The position numbers and the translations under genes are program-made. From Larus michahellis (taxonomy: Eukaryota > Chordata > Aves > Charadriiformes > Laridae), in contig NC_133899.1 of the NCBI RefSeq assembly GCF_964199755.1, positions 2,046,001 to 2,110,000 on the forward strand: a stretch of DNA of 64,000 bases, given 5' to 3'. Numbering within the stretch: the first letter of the stretch is position 1; each line of letters starts with the position of its first letter. The notes under the pieces were generated by a model. It had not been told where the DNA came from and searched no databases. It worked only from the letters and a program-made list of their open reading frames with translations. Positions 12,785 to 22,955 of the stretch are shown in pieces.

Positions 12785-12901
12785 GGCGGCCCCGTTCGGC
12801 CCCGTTCCGTTCGGCTCCGCTCCCGGCGCACGGCGATGACGCGGCGGCGCAGGGTGACGTCAAGGCACCGCCCCCCCCCCGCCGCCGCCGCCGCCGCCGC
12901 C
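12785..12901. promoter_or_regulatory. Bidirectional CpG promoter between CTU2 and RNF166
   Basis: Only 117 bp separate the CTU2 start codon (minus strand, 12784) from the RNF166 start codon (plus strand, 12902). The spacer is CpG-dense and has no TATA box. It contains a perfect palindromic CRE/ATF site TGACGTCA at 12855-12862 and GATGACGC just before it. Both 5' UTRs must start inside this short interval or overlap. Confidence 0.85.
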
Positions 12902-15900
12902 ATGTTCCGGAGCCTGCTGGTGGCGGCGGCGCAGCGGCCGCAGGCCCCGGGCGGGCCCCCCCGGGCGCCGCCCCCCGCCGCCGAGGCGTTGGAGGCGCAG
13001 TTCAGCTGCCCCATCTGCCTGGAGGTCTTCCACCGCGCCGTCGGCATCGCGGGCTGCGGACACACGTGAGACCGGCTCCGGGGCGGGGGCGGGGGCGGCG
13101 GGGACCCCCCGAGGCCTACCCCGACCACCGGGGCCTGCCCCAACCTCGGGGCCGGGCCCGCCGCGCTCTCTGGGCGCCCTTCCCCGTGCACTGGGATCCC
13201 TCTGGGCCCTCTGCCCTGTGACCCCAGAGAGCTCCGGGATCCCTCTCCCATCCCCCGGGTGGTGCTCGGCCCCGGGACCCCCTTCCCACCCCCAGCTGCT
13301 CCACCAGCACCGGGTGCCATGTCCCCACCCGCTCCCGGGGAGCTGGGTGCTGCCCTGTATCCCCCCCCGACTCCCCGGCCCCGGTGTGGAGGGCACCCAA
13401 GGGTCCTTCCTATGCTGCCCACCCACTGACCCCAGCCCCTTTCTCCCTCTGCGCCCAGACCTGGTTCCTGCCCCTGGAACCCCCCCCAAACTCTGCTCCA
13501 AACACCCTGGCAGTGCCGGCTGTGGGAGTCCTGCCCTGACCCCCCCATCTAGGCCACCCGTGGGTGCTGTGTCCTGGCCCCCGCAGAGAGGCCACCTAGG
13601 GCACAGCCATGAGGAGCTGGGGTCTGCTTGTCACCCCAGCGTTTTGGTGACACCTCCTTGTCCCCCTTTCACAGCTTGTTTTTGGGACACCTTGGCCTCC
13701 CCTTGAGGCCACGGCTTTGCTTGGTGCCCAAGCATGGTCTCGCTCTTCCCCCCGTCCTGCTTGTTTGGGGCTGTGGGCGCTTCATGGGGGAGATGCTGGG
13801 GCAAGAGGCGCCATGACTGTCCCTCCCCGTGCAGCGGCAGAGGCTTAGCAGCACGTCATTCCCCTGTTCTGGGTGACATGGGTGGGCAGGCAGAGGGGAT
13901 GGGGATGCTGTGACAGCTGACTTTGTGGGCACCGAGCTGCTTTGCCTCGAGCCCGGGGGTGCCTTGCTGCGCTTTCTCTCCGCTGCTTTGATTTCTCATC
14001 CGTGCTCCTGCAGGCATGAGGACCTTGAAAGGAGGTGAGCCGAGCTTTAACGTGCTCACTCGCTTTATCCCTGCGTGGCCTGGATGCTCGGCATCGGTCT
14101 TTGTTTGGCTGCATTCAAATCCGTTCCCGTCCATGGGTCTTGGAGTAGTGGCATTGTCTGAGCTCCGGCTGCGCGTTCAGAGAGCTCCTTCCGAGCTTGG
14201 GCTGTGCCTGGTCTCCCCACATTGTCTCCCAAGCTCCCCGTTCTCTCCAGTTCCTCACAGTGAGGATGCTGATCCCTGGGTTTTGGGGCTGCCCTGCAGC
14301 CTGGGGCGCACAGAGTCCCTGGGGCTGGGGTCCTGCTAACCCTCTTCCTTCTGGGCTGGGCTGTTCAGTGCTGCTCTTTGTGCCCCCAGGTTTTGCGGGG
14401 AGTGCCTGCAGCCCTGCCTCCAAGTGCCGTCCCCGCTGTGTCCACTCTGCCGCATGCCCTTCGACCCCAAGAAGGTGGAGAAGGCTTCCAGTGTAGAGAA
14501 ACAGCTTTCATCCTACAAGGCTCCCTGCAGAGGCTGCAGCAAGAAGGTAAAGCTCGTGGGAGAAGGCTGTCTGTCCCTGTCCTGCTGCCGATCCCGCAGC
14601 CAAGGTGCTGGGGGAGGGAGGTTGCTTGCTTTCCACAGTTGGATTTGCAGAGTCCGCTGTTCGGCAGGTCCCCAAACTGCACCTGCGAGGTGTGGTGTCC
14701 CCTCTGCGTGTCACAGGTACTGCTATGAGCCAGGCAAGCGGAGCTGTGCGGAGATGAAGGCGCTCTCTCCTAGCTGCCTTTGTCAGCAGACTGGAGCTAT
14801 TATTAGACAGTGGGGACCTTCAAAAGCAGGTTGAGGTTTTCCTGCAACACGGGAGAGGCTGAGACAAACCAGCTCTGCTGCTGTTCCTAACGAGGGTAAG
14901 GATTTAGGTCTTGTTTGAGGTGCTGTAATCCTGATGGCCGTGGGGGAGCCAAACTGCCAGCATAGCCTGGCCTGCCCTGGGGCAGCCTGGGCTGGGACAC
15001 TTCAGGGACCGGCTGTAAAGCCGTGATTCATGGTGTGCATCTCCGCTGATGCACTTTCTGGCTTCTGTTAGATTTGGGGATCTTGTAACGCCCAGGCTGC
15101 GGTCCAGGACTAATCTCGTGTGGTGTCAGAGCAGTTTGGGGTTTCCGGCTGTCAGCAGTTCCTCCTTCGCAAAGGAAAATAGAGATAGTGCTATGATAAC
15201 GCAGCCTAGGTGGCTCGTGTGTGACCTCCGGGGACATGTGCAGCAAGTGTGCAACCCCATATCTCTCCTGTGAGGAAGGGCGGTCTGGTACAGCGTTGCC
15301 AGGCTGGTGTGGATCATCTTGCAGACCAGTGTTCACTCTGATGTTGACTTGCCAAAACTCGTCTCCTGAGCTGTAGTGGAGGCTCCAGCATTGTGTCTAG
15401 GTGTTCCTGCAGCCTCCGGGAATGTTTCTTCTCTCCTTACTCTCCAGGTGACCCTTGCAAAAATGCGCTCTCACGTCTCGTCCTGCGCGAAGGTGCAGGA
15501 GCAGATGGCCAACTGCCCCAAGTTCGTTCCGGTTGTCCCCACGTCGCAGCCTATCCCCAGGTACCACCATGCATTGAGTGGGGATGTGTGTCCCTCCTTG
15601 CAGACTGCACTGGCACTCCCTTCCTTTACAAGCCCTAAAATCCGAGCGTGTGTTTCACTTTCCCCTGGGCAATCGCAGGGAGAAACAGCAGCACCTTTTT
15701 CATTCTGGCATCTGCAGCCTCTGTACTGTCCTGTGTTCCAGAGTATGGCATGGGAGGAAGGACCAACCAGACCAGGGTGGTTCAGCCTGGAGTGGGAATG
15801 AGCTGGGCTGGTTTCCACCGTGAGTGGGTGGCACAAAGCCAAACAGGGGTGGCTGGGTTAGTTTGTAAGGAGTCGATCCAGTCACTTTCTGGGATATCTG

Positions 15901-17809
15901 AGCTTGTCCTTGCTCTCTTTAGCAATATTCCCAATCGCTCGACGTTTGTGTGCCCGTACTGTGGGGCCCGGAACCTGGACCAGCAGGAGCTGGTGAAGCA
16001 CTGCATGGAGAACCACCGCAATGACCCGAACAAAGTGGTGAGTGATGCCGGGGCGCTGGGATGGGCTGGTTCTGTGCAGGGTAACTCCTGGAAATCCAAA
16101 TACACCATAGCTGATGCTGTGTCTGAGGCCACCAGCATGCAGAGCTGTTGCTGCTGCGCATAAACTACAGCTGTGTTTCCAGATGGTTTAGTTTGTTTTA
16201 AATCCCTTTGATGGGAGGTGGGGACCTGCCTCTGTTTGCTTTGTTAGAGGCTCTCTGGAACGAGCTGCCTCTGTCCCCCTGTGCCTGCAACCTGGGTGGT
16301 GCTGGATTTCCTTTCCCCATCCCCGCTGGGTTGACTGAGGCAGGGAATTTACAGCTCTGGCACCATCTCAGAGGTGCTTGTGCACATGCGTGTAACTTAT
16401 CAGTGGGCTAAAAGCAGCTTGGGCCGTGTGCCAGAGGCTCTGTGCACCGAGGGATCTGCTCGGTGGGGTGGGAGACCCCCTTATTTAGCACAATATCTGC
16501 AGGACACGCTCTGTGAGAGAGAGAGAGAGAGAGAGGGGACCTCTACTCATCTCTCCCTCGTGTCCCCTCCTCGGGGGAGATAGAGGTGGAGGAGATCTAC
16601 GCTCGTGAGTCAGGGTTCCCCTTTGTCCCTGCCCACTGCAGGTGTGCCCGGTCTGCTCAGCCATGCCCTGGGGGGACCCCAGCTACAAGAGCGCCAACTT
16701 CCTCCAGCACCTCCTCCACCGGCACAAGTTCTCCTACGACACCTTCGTGGTGAGTATGGCTCTGAGCCGAAACAGGGTTATCTTCCCCGAGTCCTAAGCT
16801 GAGTGGCTGGGAGATGAAACCAGCCCTTCCCTTCCTGTGCCAGGACCAGCCTGTCCTGCTGTGCAGCCCCTCAGGAGGGAAAGGGGATGGATCCTTCTTT
16901 GGGCTTTGCGGGAGGCACATGGCGCATGCGTAGCCCCACTCGGGAGACCCCCATGGGTGTGGGGCTGGGCTCCCCGCCTGCTCTGGGAGGTGCTCAAACC
17001 GGTCATTGTCAGACACCAGGAAAATGTCTCTGAAGGAGGGGAGGGAAAGGTTACTGCTCTCTGTGAAGATGGGTTGTTTCCTCCGTGTGCTCCATTAAAA
17101 CTCTTCCCCTGAGGAATTGTAACACAAAAGCCCTTTTCTTTGAGGCTTCACAAGTAGTGGGAGGGGAGCAGCTCAGCCTTGGGGGTTCTGGCTGTTGCAC
17201 GTGGGAGGTATCCATGGCCCCTCTCTCGGGGAGCTGCTGACCCCTCGTGTGGGGGTAAGGGTGTGATCGCTCAGCCTTGGCTGCAGTGACCGAGGGGAAA
17301 TTTCGTTAGCATCCTGCTTTTATTGCAGGGAGACTAGATTTCAGGGAAAGGGACCCACAGCTATTTACAGAGAAATATCCCCACCTTCGGGAGCGATTAC
17401 TGTGTTGCATAAATCCAAACTGGAGTGCTGGAGAAGCCCGTGGCCTTGATAGAAAGCTTTAGCCTTTGGCCACAGCTTCCCATGTGGGCTAGCCGCTGCC
17501 AGATCAAAGAGCGGGATTGATGTTGGCAGGTTCCAGGCAGGAGAGGGACCATGGGCACGAAGGTTTCCCCAAAGAGCACGGCATTCCTGGGGACCTGTTT
17601 GCCAGAGGAGGTGGAGGCTCACAGCCTTGGGCGGGCCAGTAAGGAGCAGGAAGGGCTCCTTGCCATGACCACCCCTCCTGCTTGATGGAGGCTGTGTGGC
17701 CTGGCCACGCCAACTCTGCTGACCACCCCTCTCTGTTTTTTAGGACTATAACATCGATGAGGAGGCAGCGTTGCAGGCTGCCCTGGCACTGTCGCTCTCT
17801 GAGAACTGA
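12902..17809 (+). CDS. RNF166: RNF166, RING-type E3 ubiquitin ligase, complete
   Basis: E3 ubiquitin ligase of the RNF114/125/138/166 family, linked in mammals to antibacterial autophagy and antiviral signalling. Exons: 12902-13065, 14390-14546, 15448-15560, 15923-16037, 16642-16749, 17744-17809. They sum to 723 bases, or 240 aa (human 237). Order of parts: Ala/Pro-rich N-terminus; C3HC4 RING starting [20 protein letters not shown], split by intron 1 and finishing [12 protein letters not shown]; the C2HC finger CRGCSKK...HVSSC; C2H2-like fingers [18 protein letters not shown] and [15 protein letters not shown]; and a C-terminal ubiquitin-interacting motif [16 protein letters not shown]. The ATG has a strong GCCGCC context. 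It corresponds to the internal MFRSL of the human protein (MAMFRSL). Confidence 0.97.
13066..14389 (+). other. RNF166 intron 1, no other gene seen
   Basis: A 1.3-kb intron splitting the RING domain. It is GC-rich at its 5' end (CpG island shoulder) and becomes ordinary mixed sequence. I see no conserved coding pattern, RNA gene or clear transposon in it. Confidence 0.6.
16515..16536. repeat. (GA)n microsatellite in RNF166 intron 4
   Basis: About eleven uninterrupted GA units between the fourth and fifth RNF166 coding exons. Confidence 0.9.
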
Positions 17810-20500
17810 GGGTGACTGCAGAGCGTCGGTTCGGACCCCCCCCTCTCACACCCCGTCTCCTTTTGCACACTCGGCCTTTCTGCTGGGGAGGCACGGAGCT
17901 CGTCAGCCCGCCGGCGACCCGCTGCTGCCTCTCTTCCCTCTCCTCTCTGGGCAAAACCCACCTTGTTTAAGAAGGTGGAGTCTCTTTAGCATCGCGCTGG
18001 ACTGGTGAGTGAGCAGAGACATCCGCTGCTGGGGGGAGAGAGGAGTCAGCACCGAAGGGCTGGGATCGTTCCTTGGTTAGGCATTTCATATCCGTATACG
18101 GAGTATATACGTGTATCCAGATCTATTTATTATTAGATGCTTTTTGGCACCATTTGTCTTCATGCTCTCTGTTGCAATTGAATAGGTACGTAAAACTATG
18201 ATGCATTTTATGCAGAAATGCCCTAGTTTGAAACTGCAATCGTCCACGTCCTTTTTGAAAAGGAAGAAAACGGCACGGAGCATATCTTTTTTTTAAACTC
18301 CACGAGGCTATTTCTGGAGACGTCGGTCTGTCCCGTCCCCTGTGCTGTGGCAGGAGCTGCCTCCTTTGCCTGCTACTGCACAGGCCAGGCCCAAAGCAGG
18401 CCGGGCTGAATCCCAGGGCGAGACGGTTGCCCTCGTGTGCCCTGTGATGGCAGTGGGTTCGGAGGAGTCTGCAGGGATGGCATCTGGCGTCCAGTGAAAC
18501 TCTCACCTCCCTCGTTTTGTACCGGCTCTTGTGATACTGAGTTCTTGCATTTTTCTACATTAATTGGCGTGATGCCTTTTCCACGTTTTATAGAGCGGGA
18601 ACAGAAGCTGTTACTCTTCACACTGCAATATCTGTCACTGGGGACAAGAGTATTTTTATGGAACATTATTAAGAAAGTATATTTTTTACAAAAAAAAAAA
18701 AAAAAACCCAAACAAACAAACATGCTGTGGATGTGAAATCAGGTGGGAGGCAGGAGCTGGACCCCAGGCCAGTGCGTGGGACTCTGTGGGGGCTGTGGGA
18801 AGCACGCGGGTGTCATCTTCGGTTACTTCTGGACCGTTCCCTTCCCTTGTCGACGTGTTTCTCCTCAGGTAGGTGGTGCTGCAGGAGAGACCGGGTCAAA
18901 GCAGCACCTCGTTGGCTGCCGAGCGGCTCGCGGGGCTGCCTTTTTGAGGAGCAGCAGCACCACTTGTGTTCTCAGCCGCTTGTCCGGCTGTGCTCTCTGA
19001 GCTGCTCACCCTCTCCAGGGCGCATGGTTGGGTTTACGATGGCTTAACTCGGGCAGGCAGAGCTCCGTGACGGTGCTGGAGGTGGCCGTGGGCAGAGTGT
19101 AATCTGGAGCGGTGCTTTCTGCCTGCGAGGGAGCAGGCGGGTTAGTTGTGATGTGCTGGCGCTCGGTGCAGAGCGGCTGCCTCGTATCCGGGCGATGGGT
19201 GCGCAGGAGGGACCTCTGCCCGTGCAAGAGCCCGTCCCCAACGCTGAGCATCTTGTCCCCCTGAAATAGGGGGTTGCGTCTCCCTTTCCCAGGTCTCTGC
19301 CTGGGAATGGGGCACACCTGGGCAGATGTTGATCTGGGAGATGCTCCACAGCATCCCGGTGACCTGTCCCCCCTGCCCCCCTTCCTCTCTGCTCTTCCTG
19401 CTGCTGCTGGAGTTTCCTCCTGGCGGCTGGGAGAGGGTGGGAGGGAGATCTTCTCTGCCAGGCCTTGAGTGGGCTGCTGCCAGCCTGAGCGTGGCCCCCG
19501 TGTGCAGCAGAAGCTGTGTCCCGTCTGAAGGGATGGGGGAGAGGTGCTTTGTGCTGGGACCCTGCCACCCTTTGGTGTCACCCCAGCGACAGGATCAGCC
19601 CAAGGCTCTCGGTGAAGGAACTGCGGGGAGGCGGTGGTGCACGATACCCGCAGACCTGCCACGCCGCTTCCCAGCAAGGGTTTGCGGAGAAGAGGTGTGG
19701 GAGAGCAATCCCTCTGCATGTCCCTGCTCGGAGTAGTGCCCTTTTGTGGTTTATCCGAGACCTGGCTCCAGCTCCAGCTCTGCCCCAGCAATACGGTCTT
19801 GTTTTTTACTTTGATCTAAATAGTACTGGGTGTTTTTTGGGGCTGTGAGCTCCCCTGTGCCACCGGCAGCTGTATACGAGGAGTGTGCAGAGACCCTCCC
19901 CTCCCTCGAGCAAGGCTAGCGAGGAGGGACGGGGTCTTCTCTTACCAGCACGGCATCCCTGCCACCTGCCTGGCCCCGGGGGATGTCGCTGGTGGGATGG
20001 AGAGCACTGGCATCTCCCAAAAGGGACCCGGGAGGATTCCCCTGTCCGTCCTCAGCTGGGACCCTCAGGTCCTGGAGCAGCCTCCATGGGAGCTCTTGCA
20101 GGGAGCTCCCTGCCTCTGCTACAGTGCTATTAATCTCTCTGTCTCCTTCCTCCTTCTCTTCCTCCTTTTTGCCCTGCGACGCCAGAGCAGGGGGGCAGCA
20201 ACAGCTGCGTTTGTAAAGCACTTTAGGGCCCAGGCGGCGAGGGCGCAGGCGGGCGCTGCGCTGCACAGGCAGCTTCTGCCTCTCCCCGTTTGGCATGGGG
20301 TCGGATCCGGCTCTGCCCGCTGCCAGCCGGGCTGTGCCAGGGCTCCGGCTGTGCCCCGAGCCGTGCTCGTCAGTGTGTTACCCATGACTTTTTGCATAAC
20401 TAGACCTTTTAACGAGACGTACTGTTTTTTGAAGAAGAATAAAATCAATGACGTATTTGTAGCAAACCATTTTTCTCAATAAAGGCAGTTTCATCCACGG
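17810..20500 (+). other. RNF166: RNF166 3' UTR, probably long, with distal poly(A) signals
   Basis: After the TGA the sequence stays free of coding pattern. There is an AT-rich stretch at 18080-18700 and a run of 17 A at 18690-18706. No AATAAA is seen before 20438-20443 and 20478-20483, where two occur in tandem. The simplest reading is one 3' UTR of about 2.7 kb ending near 20500. A shorter message ending near 18690 with a non-canonical signal is also possible. Confidence 0.5.
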
Positions 20501-22217
20501 GCGGCCTCTCTGCGTGGTCTGTGCCGCGGCTCTGGCGTGTCGGACATGGCTGGGGCTGGGTACCCCCCACTCCGGCTTGTCGGGGCTGCTCCTTCCCCAA
20601 ACGTGGGGCTTCTCTTTACAGCTTCATCCCTGACTTGTCAACTCCTCCCGTTAACGGCAGCGGTTTGGCAATGCCATTTTGTCACCGCAGCCCTCCTCCC
20701 TGCCCTGGGCTCCCCCAGCCCTTATCTCCCCCTACCCGAGCACGTCGTGACCTGCTGTCCTAGTGCCTGGTGTTGCTAAACCTGCCTGGGGGCTGTTGGG
20801 GGGATTCCCCCACACCTCTCCTAGCATCCCCCCAGCTGTGTGTGCTGGTGGCCATGCCCCCTCCCTGGCAGCCGCGTCCTGGCTCTCAGAGGGAGGACAC
20901 TTGGCACCGTGTGCCCAAAGCCCTGCTGGGCGCTGGCCAGGGGAGCGCGGTGGGTGTTTCTCCTGCGGGTGTCCCTGGGAGATGTCCTGGCCCTGGGGTT
21001 CCCCAGGGACATGGGCTGTCTCTGCGCAGCCGATTCCCTCCATCCCGGGCATCTCCCTCCCCGGGGGCAGCCACTGGTGTCCTCTCAGAGAATTTAGGGG
21101 ATTCCACCCTTGTCCCAGCACTGGCCGGAGCGTGGCTCCTGTCCCTGGGGGCAGTAAAAGTCTTGGGGGGACAACGGTCAGGGCTGATCGCATTGAGGAA
21201 CCACCTTATCTGCTCCCCAAACAGCGCCCACGGGGCTTTTTGGGGCAGGGAGGGCACCACAGGGGAGGGGACAGGCATGTGGCCATGCAGCCGCAACCGT
21301 GGCTGCCTGTCCCTGAAGGGAGAAGGGGTGTCGGGGGTCCCCGTGAGCCGAGGTGCCTGCTCCGTCCTACCCCAGGGGAGTGTTGGGGGGGGTTATGCTG
21401 GGTGCAAGCCAGCCCGGCTGGGCGGGGGGATGCTGCGGGCAGTGGGACCCCATGTGGGGTGGCAGTGCCGGGGGACAGGGCTGTCCCCAACGCCGTCCCT
21501 GGCACCAGCAGCGGGGCGTGCTGGTGGCGAAGGCCAGCCCTTGGGTCCCGGCGCCCTCCCCACAGCCCCGCAGCGGTGGGGACAGCCCTGTGCCCACTGG
21601 TGTCACCCCAGGCGCTGGGGCGGGGGGGGGACGGTTTGGGTGGGTGCCGGAGGAAGCCGCCGTGTGCCCCCCGTGCTATTTGCAGCTCTGCCCAGCTAAA
21701 TCAGGCCCTGCACCTGTGCCGGTGGCGGGGCCGGGGGGGGAAGAATTCCATGGCCCAAAATATCCGCAGGCTGTCCCCTCCCATGGAAAATGCTTATAAA
21801 TACCGGAGGGGGGGGGGGTGCACGTCCAGGGAGCCCCTGCCCCGCCACCAAGGAGGTCCCCAGAGCTCCCTGCTATGGAGAGGGGTGGGATGAGGAGGAT
21901 GCTGCTCCTCTTATCGCCCTGGGTGTTTATTCGGGGTGGGATGGGACCTGCGCCCCCCCCCCTCCCGCCCCCCGCCATCGGTGACCCCGTGGGAGTGGGA
22001 CTGTGCCCACCAGCACCACGTTGTCACCCCCGTGCCCGGCGTGTGCCCCCCGCCACCCCCAGGCACCCGGATTTGTGGGATATTTTCCACTGCAAGTGAG
22101 TGACCAGAGGTCAAAAATACCCCCGGGGGGGGACACGCGTGCGGTGGGGCCTGGCTGGGGGTGCCCGTGGGGGCGGGATGGGGACACCCAGGGGGTGCTG
22201 GTGGCTCCCAGCCCCTG
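20501..22217. other. RNF166-MVD intergenic stretch, no gene recognised
   Basis: GC-rich sequence with long open frames on both strands, but no recognisable protein, splice pattern or C2H2 zinc finger. In mammals SNAI3 lies in this interval. Near 21790-21810 there is an isolated AT-rich motif, TGCTTATAAATACC, resembling a TATA box or MEF2 site with a G-run behind it, but nothing coding follows. Confidence 0.5.
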
Positions 22218-22660
22218 GTATACTGGAAGCACGGGGGACTCCGGGACTAATGGGGTCACTGCAAGCACTGTAGGGGGACGGGGAGCACTGGGGGGATGCC
22301 GAGGGCGCTGGGAGCCCTGGAGGGGCACTGGGATAGTGGGGTGCTGGGCATACTGGGAGCACTGGGGGTCGCGAAGGCACTGGGAGCGCTGGAGGCACTG
22401 GCATACTGGGAGCAGTAGGGGCCCTGAAGGCAATGGGAGCACTGGGGGGGTACTGGGAGCACTGGGTACTGGGGGGTACAGGGGTTTTGGGACACTGGGA
22501 GCACTGGAGGGGTACTGGGGACACCGGGGCAGTGCTGGGGTAACTGGGAGCACTGGTGCGCTGGGGGTACTGAGGGCACTGGGGTAACGCTGGAGCACTG
22601 GGACGTTGGGGTTGGGGGGGGTGTTCGAGAGCACTGGAGGGGTACTGGGGACACCGGGAC
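22218..22660. repeat. ACTGGGAGCACTGGGG minisatellite upstream of MVD
   Basis: Degenerate tandem array with core TACTGGGAGCACTGG, in units of roughly 15-40 bp. It ends about 300 bp before the MVD start codon and just before the CpG-rich promoter. Irregular unit length argues for repeated slippage and unequal exchange. Confidence 0.85.
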
Positions 22661-22679
22661 CCCCGGCCCTGCCCCGCCG

Positions 22680-22955
22680 CCGCCGGTCCGTAAGGGCGCA
22701 TGCGCGGCTCCTTCCCGACTCGAAGATGGCGCCGCCGCCTGCCCCTGCCAGCGCCGGCAGGGGGCGGGGCGAGGCGGGGCCGCTCCGTGGTCCGATCGCT
22801 GCCATTGGACGCCGGGAGCCGGGCGCTGCGGCGCCGGCCAATGGTGAGGCGGCGTCCCGCCACGGACCACGGACACGTGGGTGGCGCGGGGGCGGGGCTT
22901 GAGGCCGCCCGCACGGAGCCGGGAGCGCCTCGGGAGCGGCGGCGGCGGCGGCGCG
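22680..22955 (+). promoter_or_regulatory. MVD: MVD promoter: CCAAT pair and CACGTG E-box in a CpG island
   Basis: CpG-dense, TATA-less sequence before the MVD ATG. It holds an inverted CCAAT box (CCATTGG, 22802-22808), a direct CCAAT (22838-22842) and a CACGTG E-box at 22874-22879 followed by GGTGGCG. NF-Y sites beside an SREBP-type E-box are the usual layout of sterol-regulated cholesterol genes, which include MVD in mammals. SREBP control here is inference from those motifs. Confidence 0.6.

Noticed and set aside
12289-13548. 419-codon open frame on the minus strand across the CTU2/RNF166 promoter
   Set aside because: It runs through a minisatellite, a CpG promoter and RNF166 exon 1. Stop codons are rare in such GC-rich DNA and no family resemblance is seen.
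20763-21893. 376-codon plus-strand open frame between RNF166 and MVD, considered as a novel gene or SNAI3
   Set aside because: No zinc fingers, no known domain, and an overlapping frame is equally open; explained by GC content.
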